From Morinoia aosen (lineage: Eukaryota > Arthropoda > Malacostraca > Amphipoda > Talitridae): a stretch of 64,000 nt of DNA. The notes under the pieces are model-generated. The model saw only the letters and a program-made list of their open reading frames with translations, had not been told where the DNA came from and ran no database searches. Below are positions 24,901 to 31,928 of the stretch, piece after piece (the stretch's first letter is position 1; each line of letters opens with the position of its first letter). The stretch lies in NCBI GenBank assembly GCA_030386875.1, contig CM059564.1, positions 43,544,075 to 43,608,074 of the forward strand. The letters run 5' to 3'. The translations under genes were made by a program, and so were the position numbers.

Positions 24901-27900
24901 ATTCTGAGGTCACATGTAGTTGAAGCCGAATCTAAGATTTTGAAGTCCGCAGAGGATATCGGTTCGTTGCATTTTACTGCGTGATTACGTACGAATTGTG
25001 CGAATTCATTCCCCTTGCGGAAGCTTCAACCCCGATGTTCGGCCATTCTGATACAAAAATTTTGTGCCGTAATGCCGACGTACGTACGATGCTGTGCACT
25101 GCACAAAACTGTAAGAATAAATCAGAAAGGCTCTTTCTCCATCAAAAGCGGGTCCTTGTACCGGAATTGTATAATTTTATGGTTGCTTCATTTTTCCGGT
25201 ACAAGGATATCGCTCCCGATGGAGATGCGAACCTCGATCTCTGATTTATTTTCAACAGTTATACAGTTGTGTGCAGTGCACATCATCGTACTTCGGCATG
25301 ACGTCACGACATTTTTATAACAGAATGGTCGAACATTGGGGTCGAAGCTTCCGCGCGGGGAACTAATTAGCTTTCTCCTCACCCTCCGCAGTACGTAATC
25401 ACGCAGTAAAATGCAACTAAATCTTAGATTCGGCTTCAACTGCATGTGACCTCAGAATTTTAGAGTCGCTACATATTTTTAAACGAAAACCGGCCCTCAA
25501 AAATTCTGATAGTTCCTACCCATAACAAATTGTAACCAAATAATAATCTTGTTGATTTCAGTTTTTCTGGGACACGTTTTAATGTTATTTTTATTTTCTT
25601 GATTTCCTTTATTGACTGTATCCAACATTTTGCTTTATCTTTTATTACAGACATAATGATTTGTAAATTTACGAACTGATGATGGATCTGGACTCCGAAA
25701 CGTATTCCTAATAAATATGATCAAGTTCCTTGAAATTGTCGTTTTTAAATTCTTCATCTTATAGACGGTTGCGTGTTTGCGGATATTTTCTGTTTCGGGG
25801 CTTCCCGAATTTTAATATTTTCTTTCGCCTAATTATGTACTAGTATTTGGCGTGAATAACACGAAAATGACAATCCTTTTTTGGAGAAACTATTGTTTTG
25901 GTCCACTTTTGGAGCCAGTTGCTATTATAGCTAGTCTACATTACTTTGCAATACGATTAGAAACACATATCTACTGAATGGATTTCATTTTGTTGTTTTT
26001 CTCAACAATATAGTTAACATAGCAAGAGCATTTTATTTTTCACAATCGGAAACTTTTTCGTCAATATTTTTGTATTATTTGATATATAAGGAAATAATTT
26101 TATTATAACTCCCATGTAGGAGTTATAATGGTTTTATTTTAATACAAGTGTGCACGGCCCGCCAAAAATGGGATTCAATACTTTTCAAGAACGAATTTTC
26201 AAGTAGTAGTAGTAGTAGTAGTAGTAGTAACATGGGCTTGTATCTATCCTAACAGTACCCGTGATGAAAAATATTTTTCGCACTGGTGAAACTCGTATCA
26301 CAGATACGGCCATTATAACTATCCTTATAAGCGTGAGTGACAAAGAAATGGAAGAAACAGACACCAAACAAATAAACCAAGGGCAAGGGTATTATTAGGT
26401 AGCAGCATGACCCATGGAAATGCCGAGGACAATGTCATCGTTAAGATAGATGGACCCATGGAAAAATTCCGTCAACATTATCTAACTTATACTATCCTAA
26501 TTCTATGTCGTGACTCTCACCGCCACAAAGCACGTTCACGACGCGAAGGCCTAGCGATCGTCATTACATGGTAGCAACTGCGGTTCTTGTAGGCCCTACA
26601 CCACTAATGCGCTTTCCACTGTTGCCAATGCGTGGAATGTAAAGTCGGGTAGGTTTAAAATGTTAATGCCGAACACATATGCACAAGAACACACAAAGCT
26701 CTCTTGACTCGGAGTTCCCCTCCGGTGACAAATCACCATTACTCAAAAATGCTTACTTCGGGCACAGCTATTCACCAAATTACTATATTTAATTTAATGT
26801 CTTTTAATTATTCAATATGGCCTGAAAGCTGCACAAAAGCGACATGGTTAGGAAAATGCGCAAATTACGGCGATCACAACAACCTATCCAATACTACTAA
26901 CCTATCCTGATAAAATTTCAAACATATCATTGCATGTACAGACGATCTTTCAATGTTACACTGAGGAATTCGGTCTCCGTGATACCGTAAACTCGGACAT
27001 CCTATGTTTCTTAAGAAGCGGACACCGAACTAATACATAAACAAACATACAACGGGTATTATTAGGTTAGATGATTGTAAAAGTATCGGTATTGGTAGTA
27101 GTATCGGTCAAAGTATCGGTATTTTCAAGTATCGGAGTATCGGTATCGGTATCGGCCAAAAAATGGGTATCGGTATCGGTATCGGTATCGGCCAAAAAAA
27201 TGGTATCGGTACATCACTACTCAGGTCTTCAAGGCATGGTCTGACCATGTTGGGTCGAGAATGGCAGAGTTCGGATCATGAGGTGGTGCAGGCCAAAGTA
27301 TGCCAAGTCCGACCATGTTGGGTCGAGAATGACAGAGTTTGGATCATGAGGTGGTGCAAGCCAAAGTATGCCAAGTCTGACCAGGTTGGGTCGAGAATGG
27401 CAGAGTTCGGATCATGAGGTGGTGCAGGCCAAAAAAAAACATTAAAAATGTATAAAAATTTAAAATTAAAAAAATCACAAAAAATCGAAAAAATCTAAAG
27501 CGGTCAAAACAAATTGCAGATTCGGAATCAGCATCAAATTTCAGTTATAATCGATATTTTCATTCTCGCTGAGCGGCTTCGATGCTTAGCGAGACTTGTT
27601 CCATTTTCTTTGAAGAAAATCGCGTATTTTCATAGAAGACAAACAATTCCAATTGCATTTGCTATCAGTATACCTAATTTCATTGCTCTAGGTTCAATAA
27701 TAAAAAAAAAATTGTATGGGGGACCCTCCCCTTAATAGAAACAAGCAAATAGATAGTTGTATGGACACAAATTTAATACAGGCTAATTTAAATAAACTCC
27801 GACATCTAATTAAAATTCTGGTCAATGTGAAGTTTAATGCAATCACGGAAATTGATAATTATATTCCAAACAATCACTAAAGGAACCCATTTAAGAACGT

Positions 27901-29330
27901 TTTTCATGAACGACATTCTGCTCGCTGATGCGTTATTTTCGAATTATTGAACTTTGAAGTTGGCCGTCGCGCCCAAGGAAGCGAGCGTAATTTAATTAAA
28001 AACGGAAGCTAAACCCCTATTACAAACGTAAAGAGGTTGGGTCGTGAGGGGTAGCCACAGTAGTTTTAGTGAAAAGTATAAATAAAGCTTCTAAACCACC
28101 CATTAGGGTGACGACCGCAATCTTGTTTACATCGGGTCTAACATGGCGACCACCATGGGCGCCGCCATCTTGGACCCGATGTCAACAGATTGCGGTCGTC
28201 ACCCTAATGGGTGGGTTAGAAGCTTTATTTATAATTTTCACTAGAAGAACTGTGCCTCCCCCTCACGACCCAACCTCTTTAGGTTGGTAATGGCTTCCGT
28301 TATTAATTAAATTCCGTTTCACGCGCTCGCTTCCTTTGGCGCCAAGGCCAACTTCAAAGTTCAATTCTTCAAAAATAACGCATCAGCGAGCAGAATGTCA
28401 TTCTTGTAAAACGTTCTTAAATGGGTTCCTATAGTGATTCCTAAGATCGGAATTCTTATTTTCCGTGATTGCATTAAACTTCACATTGACCAAAATTCTT
28501 CTTTGTGTCAGGGTATAACAACCCTGTAATATTCTTTCTTGCTAATAACAGAATGTTAATTCTGTATTATAAGACAAAACCTAATGAAATCGTTTACCAA
28601 ACTTAGCAGCCAGTCACTGAAATTGGTCCAAAAATTAATATTATTACTATAATATGACATAATACTCTATTGGCATTTTTAAATATTTCTCATGTCCAGG
28701 CATAATTTAGCAGCTCAACATTCTTCTCTGGTCACTTAATAAATAAATTTAGGGAGCTAGCATGAGTCTACAATTAGGCCACCTGGATTTATGGTACATA
28801 TTAGCATACTATATTTCATGGTTATAAAGCAGTTGCTGTGCCTGGCATCTCCAAGGAGTTGCACCATCCTAAAAAAATACCTAGAGCAAAATTGTTCTGT
28901 TTTTCAAAGTTGTATTAAAAATAGAGCACTTTTCTTGTTCTTGACCAATCATTAAAGCATTTCTTGTGTATTGTCAGAAATTATGCATTTGCTCAAGGAA
29001 TATTACAGTCCTATTTTCATTTATTGCATTGAAAACAATTATACCTAGCATATCTAAAGAATATGTGACAAATTTGATATTTCTTACAAAATAATACTTT
29101 CCTCATTTAAACCATTGCATTTAACATATGAAAAGAGCAAAAATTGCAAAGCTCACTGTCTCCCCTCCGGAAATGGTGACTAATATTAATATTTTCCATG
29201 AACCGTAACAGCAATGAAATTTTTGCAATCTATAAAAATTAGCATATAATTAAAGGAAAATTTCTCTAAAATACTTACCGTAGCTTATACAGCCAACAAA
29301 AACTAGAAAAGAGATGAATTTGTAATACAT
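3745..29330 (-). CDS. Shisa-family (scotin-like) single-pass membrane protein, spliced gene
   Basis: Exons join as 29330-29279, 18365-18191, (9256-8999), 4706-4579, 3938-3745. All four obligatory exons have GT/AG borders and the phases fit (1, 2, 1). The product is 182 aa without the cassette exon and 268 aa with it. Order of parts: signal peptide, Cys-rich luminal domain with the FCCGSEENRYCC signature, optional Ala/Lys-rich stretch, one transmembrane helix followed by CCCCCPFC, basic KRRNR stop-transfer, and a Pro/Gln/Tyr-rich tail. This is the Shisa family layout. Vertebrate Shisa proteins act in the ER and endomembranes (receptor trafficking, apoptosis for Shisa5); the arthropod role is not established. 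The tail has many QPY repeats and PPQQYP but no exact PPxY. Introns reach ~11 kb and are full of transposons. The join is inferred from sequence, with no transcript evidence. Confidence 0.85.
3939..4578 (-). other. Shisa-like intron 4
   Basis: Between donor GTACGG (4578) and acceptor TTGTGCAG. It contains a short imperfect duplication of ACCACTACTTTGTTCTGT near 3972 and 4046. Nothing else was recognised. Confidence 0.6.
4579..4706 (-). CDS. Shisa-like exon 4: transmembrane helix and cysteine cluster
   Basis: Acceptor TTTACTTTGCAG and donor GTACGG flank a 128-bp exon entered in phase 2 and left in phase 1. It encodes LPRLIGILVGVVLVVLLVCV, a hydrophobic helix, then a run of cysteines (VCCCCCPFCLLA) and KRRNRGYVTR. 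Cys clusters at the cytosolic face and a basic stop-transfer are typical of Shisa proteins and suggest palmitoylation. The donor +4 to +6 bases are weak compared with the other introns. Confidence 0.85.
5970..6240 (-). repeat. Dispersed ~350-bp repeat, diverged copy
   Basis: It shares the string order of the family: AACCACAAAAGGATGTTCC, GGAGGCACCATTTAG, TTTATGAAACGAGAT, AAGATGCTGAAAAG. Orientation is set by the full copy at 11235-11605. Confidence 0.6.
6295..6974. repeat. Patchwork of three duplicated segments A-B-C
   Basis: 6295-6516 equals 3509-3730 (A); 6529-6752 equals 8732-8955 (B, with about one mismatch); 6760-6974 equals 9490-9704 (C, with about one mismatch). All are direct, in the same order as the originals, 215-224 bp long and separated by only 7-12 bp. 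The 5 kb and 0.5 kb that separate the originals, including the cassette exon, are absent. Confidence 0.9.
8732..8955. repeat. Segment B, second copy
   Basis: Direct copy of 6529-6752 at offset 2203, from GCATTTACAACTGCAC to GGCTTCAACAAGT. It ends 43 bp from the donor of the cassette exon. The upstream GAATTC is also shared, with five differing bases between. Confidence 0.9.
8999..9256 (-). CDS. Shisa-like probable cassette exon (86 codons, symmetric phase 2-2)
   Basis: Minus-strand frame between acceptor TGTGTTGCAG and donor GTGAGT. It is 258 bp, a multiple of three, and starts and ends in phase 2, the phase of the exon 2/exon 4 junction, so it can be included or skipped without a frame change. 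It encodes DLGGQSHGEDAAASAAAAVH, then a Thr/Asn linker, then a highly charged Lys/Glu/Asp stretch (VQKAKDKVKQKIKDKSKEK) with heptad-like spacing, suggestive of a helix or coiled coil. It would sit in the luminal juxtamembrane stem. Inclusion is inferred from splice sites and phase only. Confidence 0.7.
9490..9704. repeat. Segment C, second copy
   Basis: Direct copy of 6760-6974 at offset 2730, from AAGCAGTAAATAAAACG to CTGACTGTGTTA, then replaced by a short (CA)n run. Confidence 0.9.
9720..10075 (-). repeat. Dispersed ~350-bp repeat, near full copy
   Basis: Follows the family order: AAGATGTTCCTAAGAGAG, AGGCACTATTTCGTATG, AAAGTTGAAGAAGAG, the CAAAAC runs, then CCCCCTGGGACCCC and TCCTCAGGGGAC. 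A further partial copy lies at 10140-10335. Confidence 0.75.
11235..11605 (-). repeat. Dispersed ~350-bp repeat, best complete copy
   Basis: Read on minus it starts CCCCTCAGGGGGATACAAGT, continues through GGAATTAGCGCTCCCAGG, the CTTCTTCAACTTTTTTC stretch and CACCTTGTGCATAGATTCC, and ends AAAACTTTCTT followed by (AAT)n. The trinucleotide tail suggests a non-LTR or SINE-like mode of spread. No tRNA-type A/B box and no reading frame were seen. At least ten copies occur in this window. Confidence 0.8.
12661..12723 (-). repeat. Possible degenerate tRNA-derived fragment
   Basis: On minus, GGGACTCAGTGCTAACATCC resembles a tRNA D-arm/A box, and AGTTCAAATCTC 30 bases later resembles a B box. The acceptor stem is not paired, so this is at best a SINE head or tRNA pseudogene. 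Confidence 0.3.
13015..13540 (-). repeat. Two adjacent copies of the dispersed repeat
   Basis: A partial copy (13015-13215) ends at TAGGTACTGAAAAAA. A second (about 13260-13540) carries TTAGTTTAAGCCTCCCTTAC through CCCCCTGGGAGTGATAATTC. Confidence 0.7.
13730..14030 (-). repeat. Dispersed ~350-bp repeat copy
   Basis: Runs from GTTAGTTTTAGCCTCCC to GGGCCCTCACATTGTCCCC. It is preceded by a TTAGATTAGTTTAGATTAG tract where other copies have (AAT)n. Confidence 0.75.
14180..14311. repeat. 66-bp tandem duplication
   Basis: The unit starting TTTTATTTACACAATAATAT and ending CTCTTATCTGA occurs at 14180 and again at 14246 with no difference seen. Confidence 0.9.
18191..18365 (-). CDS. Shisa-like exon 2: cysteine-rich luminal domain
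   Basis: The exon is preceded by the acceptor TGTGTATTCCAG and followed by donor GTGAGA. It encodes GSAMDCKKEGLFGITTYISC, then a stretch with FCCGSEENRYCCQF, ending VDKIVE plus two bases (phase 2). The Cys pattern C-x(13)-C...FCCG...YCC is the N-terminal Shisa domain, expected to be disulphide-bonded in the ER lumen. The frame runs into TGA if the donor is not used. Confidence 0.88.
18385..18740 (-). repeat. Dispersed ~350-bp repeat copy
   Basis: Contains AGAAAGTTTTAGCCTCCC, ATGTACCATTTAGTACGG, GAAGTTCATGAAAATAG, GGGACCTCGCATATTCTCC and TTCTGAGGGGTCC in family order. It starts only 20 bp upstream of the exon 2 acceptor. Confidence 0.75.
20276..22386. mobile_element. TTAA-flanked inverted-repeat element (piggyBac-like ends), interrupted by foldback FB1
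   Basis: Left end TTAA followed by GGGGAGCATCCCCCATACAA (from 20272); right end is the inverted repeat of the same string with two mismatches, followed by TTAA (22387-22390). TTAA duplications are the hallmark of piggyBac elements. Without the 675-bp foldback inside it, the element is about 1.4 kb. It contains two further inner inverted repeats (20628-20697 with 20871-20940; 21671-21790 with 22130-22255) and three direct 68-bp units near 21899, 21967 and 22035. No transposase frame is present. The right end recurs at 27712-27735 because of the local duplication. Confidence 0.5.
20959..21633. mobile_element. Foldback element FB1 (long palindromic MITE)
   Basis: A 675-bp palindrome with arms of ~330 bp. 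The ends read AGTCAATGTGAAGTTTAATG and the inverse CATTAAACTTCACATTGACC. The centre is GC-rich (GCGGTCGTCACCCTAATGGG on the right arm). Flanks CTGTTTTC and CCGTTTTC form an 8-bp target duplication with one mismatch. It has no coding capacity. The 8-bp duplication fits hAT-type or foldback elements. Confidence 0.85.
22475..23146. mobile_element. Foldback element FB2, a recombinant of FB1 and FB3
   Basis: 672 bp, same family. The left flank is AAAATTCT (as for FB3) and the right flank CCGTTTTC (as for FB1). The left part and centre match FB3, including GGTTGGTAATGGCTTCCG near 22938; from GGCACAAAGG (about 22993) onward it matches FB1, including CCATGGTTGCATTAAAC. Confidence 0.88.
24645..24705 (-). 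ncRNA. Hammerhead-like motif, degenerate copy
   Basis: On minus: TTGATGA, then TGGAGCTGGACTCC, GAAA, CGTATT...AAATATG, ATT. It is the inverted twin of the motif at 25670-25735; the first core base is T instead of C, which would disable a hammerhead. Confidence 0.25.
25670..25735 (+). ncRNA. Hammerhead-ribozyme-like core motif (candidate)
   Basis: The string shows CTGATGA (25676-25682), a possible short stem II (GGA/TCC), GAAA (25697-25700), a possible stem III (CGTATT with AATATG) and ATC just after it, which is the order of a type I hammerhead. Stem I does not pair convincingly at its first positions (upstream CGAA, downstream AAGTTCC). Penelope-like retroelements are known to carry hammerheads with this kind of core. 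No covariance search could be run. Confidence 0.35.
27820..28491. mobile_element. Foldback element FB3
   Basis: 672 bp with ends GGTCAATGTGAAG and CTTCACATTGACC. It is flanked by a perfect 8-bp direct repeat AAAATTCT (27812-27819 and 28492-28499). Confidence 0.9.
29279..29330 (-). CDS. Shisa-like exon 1: start codon and signal peptide
   Basis: Reading on minus, ATG at 29330 opens MYYKFISFLVFVGCISY, a typical short secretory signal: a lysine, then a hydrophobic core. The exon ends after one extra G, followed by the strong donor GTAAGT at 29278 (phase 1). That base joins GA at 18365 to give glycine. The ATG is only ~30 nt downstream of a TCAGT initiator, and no upstream in-frame ATG was needed. 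Confidence 0.85.
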
Positions 29331-29357
29331 TTTGACTTTAGTCCAGAACGAACGCAC

Positions 29358-29362
29358 ACTGA
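29358..29362 (-). promoter_or_regulatory. Candidate initiator TCAGT of the Shisa-like gene
   Basis: GGTTCAGTGTG on minus matches the arthropod initiator TCAGT; it would place the start at 29360 and give a 30-nt leader before the ATG at 29330. No TATA box was seen upstream. A five-base match alone is weak. Confidence 0.4.
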
Positions 29363-29777
29363 ACCTCAAACACCACTACTACGTCGACCAAACGACTTGA
29401 AACGAGTTGACTCCTGTAATGTATCTAAACTACTTCCTGTCGAACCTAAACGACATGATTCACCCTACAACTATGCGAATTTACCCTAAGATTTAAGTGA
29501 CTCATAGTGGCTAATATTGCTTTGTGTTCTAGCATCATGTATGGTAAAAAATGTTTTTATTCGTAAATTCATGTTATTTTATACATTGATTTAATTTATC
29601 CAAAATAAAGACACCGCACCATATTATGTATATAAACATCATCAAATTTTATTACATAAGAAAAAACCCATTTGATAAACCACACTAACATCATAAGCCT
29701 GATCACAGACTAAATGTAATGAGAGAAAAAAAAGTGGTTTGAATTGGTGTTTCCATCAATTTAGATCCGGTAGCTGA

Positions 29778-29840
29778 TGACGTCATTGAACATTACGCCT
29801 GAGTGAGTGACGTACTCTAGCATGACGTAAATTGACGTCA
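29778..29840. promoter_or_regulatory. Cluster of four CRE-like sites upstream of the Shisa-like gene
   Basis: TGACGTCA at 29778-29785 and 29833-29840 are full palindromic CREs; TGACGTAC (29808) and TGACGTAA (29823) are half-site variants. They lie 420-480 bp upstream of the putative start. CREB/ATF-type bZIP proteins bind such sites. Confidence 0.55.
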
Positions 29841-29849
29841 CGCCTGTAA

Positions 29850-30329
29850 TCGTAGGAGCAGCTGATGTAAATGTATAATGGAACAATGAAACCTAGTTTA
29901 GTTGAAGTTTATCTCCAAATGAAACAGCTTTACAAATATTAGTTTGTGTGCATATGATATGAACAATTAGAATTCTACTGGGATTTATCAATTTTCTTGA
30001 CTAGGGCTAGGCTAAGGTAGCGAAAAAAAAGCTTTGTCTCAATTTGTAGTTTCGAAAATGGAATGGTAGTATAAATGAAAATGATAAGAAAAAATACTGA
30101 AGGTTCAAAGTCTTTCAATGAAACGAATGTTGCTCTAAGGTATGCGGAGATTTCTTCGTTTCTTTATTGCCTTGAGTGGTTGGTGGAATGAGGGCAGTAG
30201 AGAAATGAGGGCGTGTGCAGAAACCCCTATCTTTTTCCGTTTATGGGCTCCTAAATTCTCGAGACAGATTCTCGACTCCGAGAGTAAAGCTAGATTATGG
30301 TATGACAGAGTGGATGCTCCGTACAACTT
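29850..30329. other. Intergenic, no gene seen
   Basis: Sequence between the Shisa-like promoter and the first LINE. Short open frames at 30142-30378 have no recognisable content. The exact 5' limit of the LINE is uncertain by about 20-30 bp. Confidence 0.5.
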
Positions 30330-30728
30330 CCGAGCGGTGTGCACGTGTTTCTGGGTCCTCCGACGAATATTGTGGTGAATTAAAGTGAAGTTGCTAAAAA
30401 CTGGTATAGTTTGTATATTCACGTGAGTAAAGTGTGTGACTTTGTATGGAGTGCTCGTGAGAGTAGTTTTTTTGTTGCGTGAGAGTTGAGACTGAGCATT
30501 GGACTTTGGTGTGGTGACTTGCAATTTTTGACTGAGGTGTTTTGACTGGTAGTTAAGCTTTCTTTGCATATAAAGAGTATAGTGTTTGACATTGTAGAGA
30601 GTGACTGTGAGTAGTAGGAAACGTTTTTGTTTCTTTTTTTTTTGATAACTTGATTTTCAGTAGATTTGGTGAGTGAAGACTCCTTCTGCCTGTGAAATTT
30701 GTACTGAGATAGAAGTCTGTGTCTGAGG

Positions 30729-31928
30729 ATGGCAAGAAATAGGACTGGTCGTAGGAAGGGAGGTGCAAGTGGAATGGATGAGGAGATTGAGTGCATGACT
30801 TGTAAAGAGTGGGTAGATATAGATGCATGCAAAGGTTTGAGAGAGATGAGTCGAAGGAAGTTGAATGATCTTGTGTTTACGTGCTGGAAATGTTTGAATG
30901 ACGAGAGAAAGAAGTTGGAAGAGGAGGTTGAGAGATTGACAATTCTGATGGTTGCTTTAGAGGCTGATTTGAAGGATGAAAGGAAGTTGAATGAAGGAAA
31001 GAATGAGAATGGTGCAAATGCAGTGAATGAAGAGGTAAATGGTGGTGGTGCTAGGAGTACAAATGAAGTGGATGATGGTGCAAGGAGTGCAAATGAAGTG
31101 GATGATGGTGCAAGGAGTGCAAATGAAGTGGATGATGGTGCAAGGAGTGTGAATGCAATAAATGAAGTGAATGGTGGTGCAAATGTGCCAGATGAGAGTA
31201 GAAGGATGAATGAGCATGATGAAAGAAGTACGAATGGGAAGAGAGTGAAGGAGCAACCTGTTGATATGCCACATGAGGTGCAGGCGCCTGTAGTGGAAGT
31301 GAATGTAAGGAAGATGGATGGAAAGAGTGATGTGAGTGGAAGAGTTGAACGAAAGAGTAGTATGAAAGGGAGAGTGAGACCTACGATTAGAATATGTGGT
31401 GACAGCATGGTGAAGAATGTGGATAGGTTTGTGAGTATGACTGACCGTAGTGGATGTACGAGCATGAGAGGAAAGGGAGTGAATGAGATTTGTAAGCATG
31501 CTGAAGAAGTGATAGATGGAATGGATGAAGGGATGGTTGTACTGCAAGGAGGTGGCAATGGATTGCTTGAATGTGGGAGAGAGCGCACGGTGAATGCAAT
31601 TATGAATGTTGTTGAAAGGGCGCGAAAGAAGAATGTAAGAGTGGCTGTGACCAGTCTGCTGAGAAGGCCTGCATGTGGTGAGGAGTATGAAAGGGTGCGA
31701 AAGGAGGTGAATAGGGAAGTGCATAAAAGGATCATGAGTATGAAAGCTGAGAGTATGAGAAAGCGTGAAATGGGTTCCAGCTTCCTTGATATGGATAACC
31801 TGATCCAGAGTGGGTGTTTTCGTGGAGATGGAGTCCACCTTACTCAAGAAGGTGAGATGAAACTCTCCAGGAGATACATCCAGTGGATTGGGTGTACTCA
31901 TATTGTAATGGAAGGTGGAACTGGATGA
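30729..31928 (+). CDS. LINE copy A ORF1: zinc-motif and SGNH-esterase protein
   Basis: 399 aa. Residues ~22-55 hold C-x2-C ... C ... C-x2-C (ECMTCKEWVDIDAC and FTCWKC), a PHD/zinc-knuckle-like motif. Residues ~57-90 are charged and probably coiled coil. Residues ~100-150 are Asn/Gly/Asp-rich with a 30-bp DNA repeat (DDGARSANEV units). The C-terminal half is an SGNH hydrolase: GDSMV (~224, nucleophile Ser), QGGGNGLL (~273, oxyanion Gly and Asn) and DGVHLT (~367, Asp-His). CR1-group ORF1 proteins are known to combine such domains and to bind RNA or membranes; the substrate is unknown. The frame ends TGA, directly followed by the ATG of ORF2 in the same frame. Confidence 0.9.
   Translation: MARNRTGRRKGGASGMDEEIECMTCKEWVDIDACKGLREMSRRKLNDLVFTCWKCLNDERKKLEEEVERLTILMVALEADLKDERKLNEGKNENGANAVNEEVNGGGARSTNEVDDGARSANEVDDGARSANEVDDGARSVNAINEVNGGANVPDESRRMNEHDERSTNGKRVKEQPVDMPHEVQAPVVEVNVRKMDGKSDVSGRVERKSSMKGRVRPTIRICGDSMVKNVDRFVSMTDRSGCTSMRGKGVNEICKHAEEVIDGMDEGMVVLQGGGNGLLECGRERTVNAIMNVVERARKKNVRVAVTSLLRRPACGEEYERVRKEVNREVHKRIMSMKAESMRKREMGSSFLDMDNLIQSGCFRGDGVHLTQEGEMKLSRRYIQWIGCTHIVMEGGTG

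Larger units (their letters stand above)
24605..25765. repeat. Inner palindrome of the hAT-like element with retroelement-like sequence
   Basis: GAGGTCACATG near 24909 pairs with CATGTGACCTC near 25443, and GGAATACGTTTCGGAGTCCA near 24666 pairs with TGGACTCCGAAACGTATTCC near 25689. Arms are about 560 bp with a short centre around TCCTTGTACCGG and CCGGTACAAGGA (25153-25208). A short (TAG)n run lies outside at 26206-26228. Confidence 0.8.
23397..27219. mobile_element. hAT-like element forming a 3.8-kb palindrome
   Basis: Ends are TAGTGATGTACCGAT and its inverse ATCGGTACATCACTA, followed inward by arrays of TATCGG on both sides. It is flanked by CTCAGGTC on each side (23389-23396 and 27220-27227); the uninterrupted copy at 21877-21884 has a single CTCAGGTC, proving an 8-bp target duplication. 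The left and right halves are inverted copies throughout: ACCTAATAATACCC at 23575 with GGGTATTATTAGGT near 27054, ACCAGTGCG near 23968 with CGCACTGGT near 26279, and a highly similar inner inverted repeat 24605-25765. No transposase frame is intact. The 8-bp duplication and TIR type indicate hAT. Confidence 0.88.
23147..28491. repeat. Second copy of a 1.51-kb tandem duplication, carrying the hAT insertion
   Basis: 21634-23146 (spacer plus FB2) is repeated as 23147-28491 once the 3.83-kb insertion at 23397-27227 (element plus one target copy) is removed. The two units then have the same length within a base or so and are nearly identical (offset 1511-1513 on the left part). Confidence 0.9.
18366..29278 (-). 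other. Shisa-like intron 1
   Basis: About 10.9 kb. It carries a dispersed-repeat copy (18385-18740) and the foldback transposon nest (20.27-28.5 kb). 18.75-20.2 kb and 28.5-29.27 kb are AT-rich with nothing recognised. Confidence 0.6.

Noticed and set aside
27163..27417. Gly-Ile repeat peptide at the hAT terminus
   Set aside because: It is translation of the TATCGG subterminal array, a transposon end.
30142..30378. 78-codon frame just before LINE copy A
   Set aside because: It spans the LINE 5' boundary and has no counterpart before copy B.
30419..31735. Long minus-strand frame (438 codons) opposite LINE ORF1
   Set aside because: It is Ser/Leu/Phe-rich antisense shadow of ORF1, recurs opposite copy B (35360-37087, 575 codons), and has no domain of its own.
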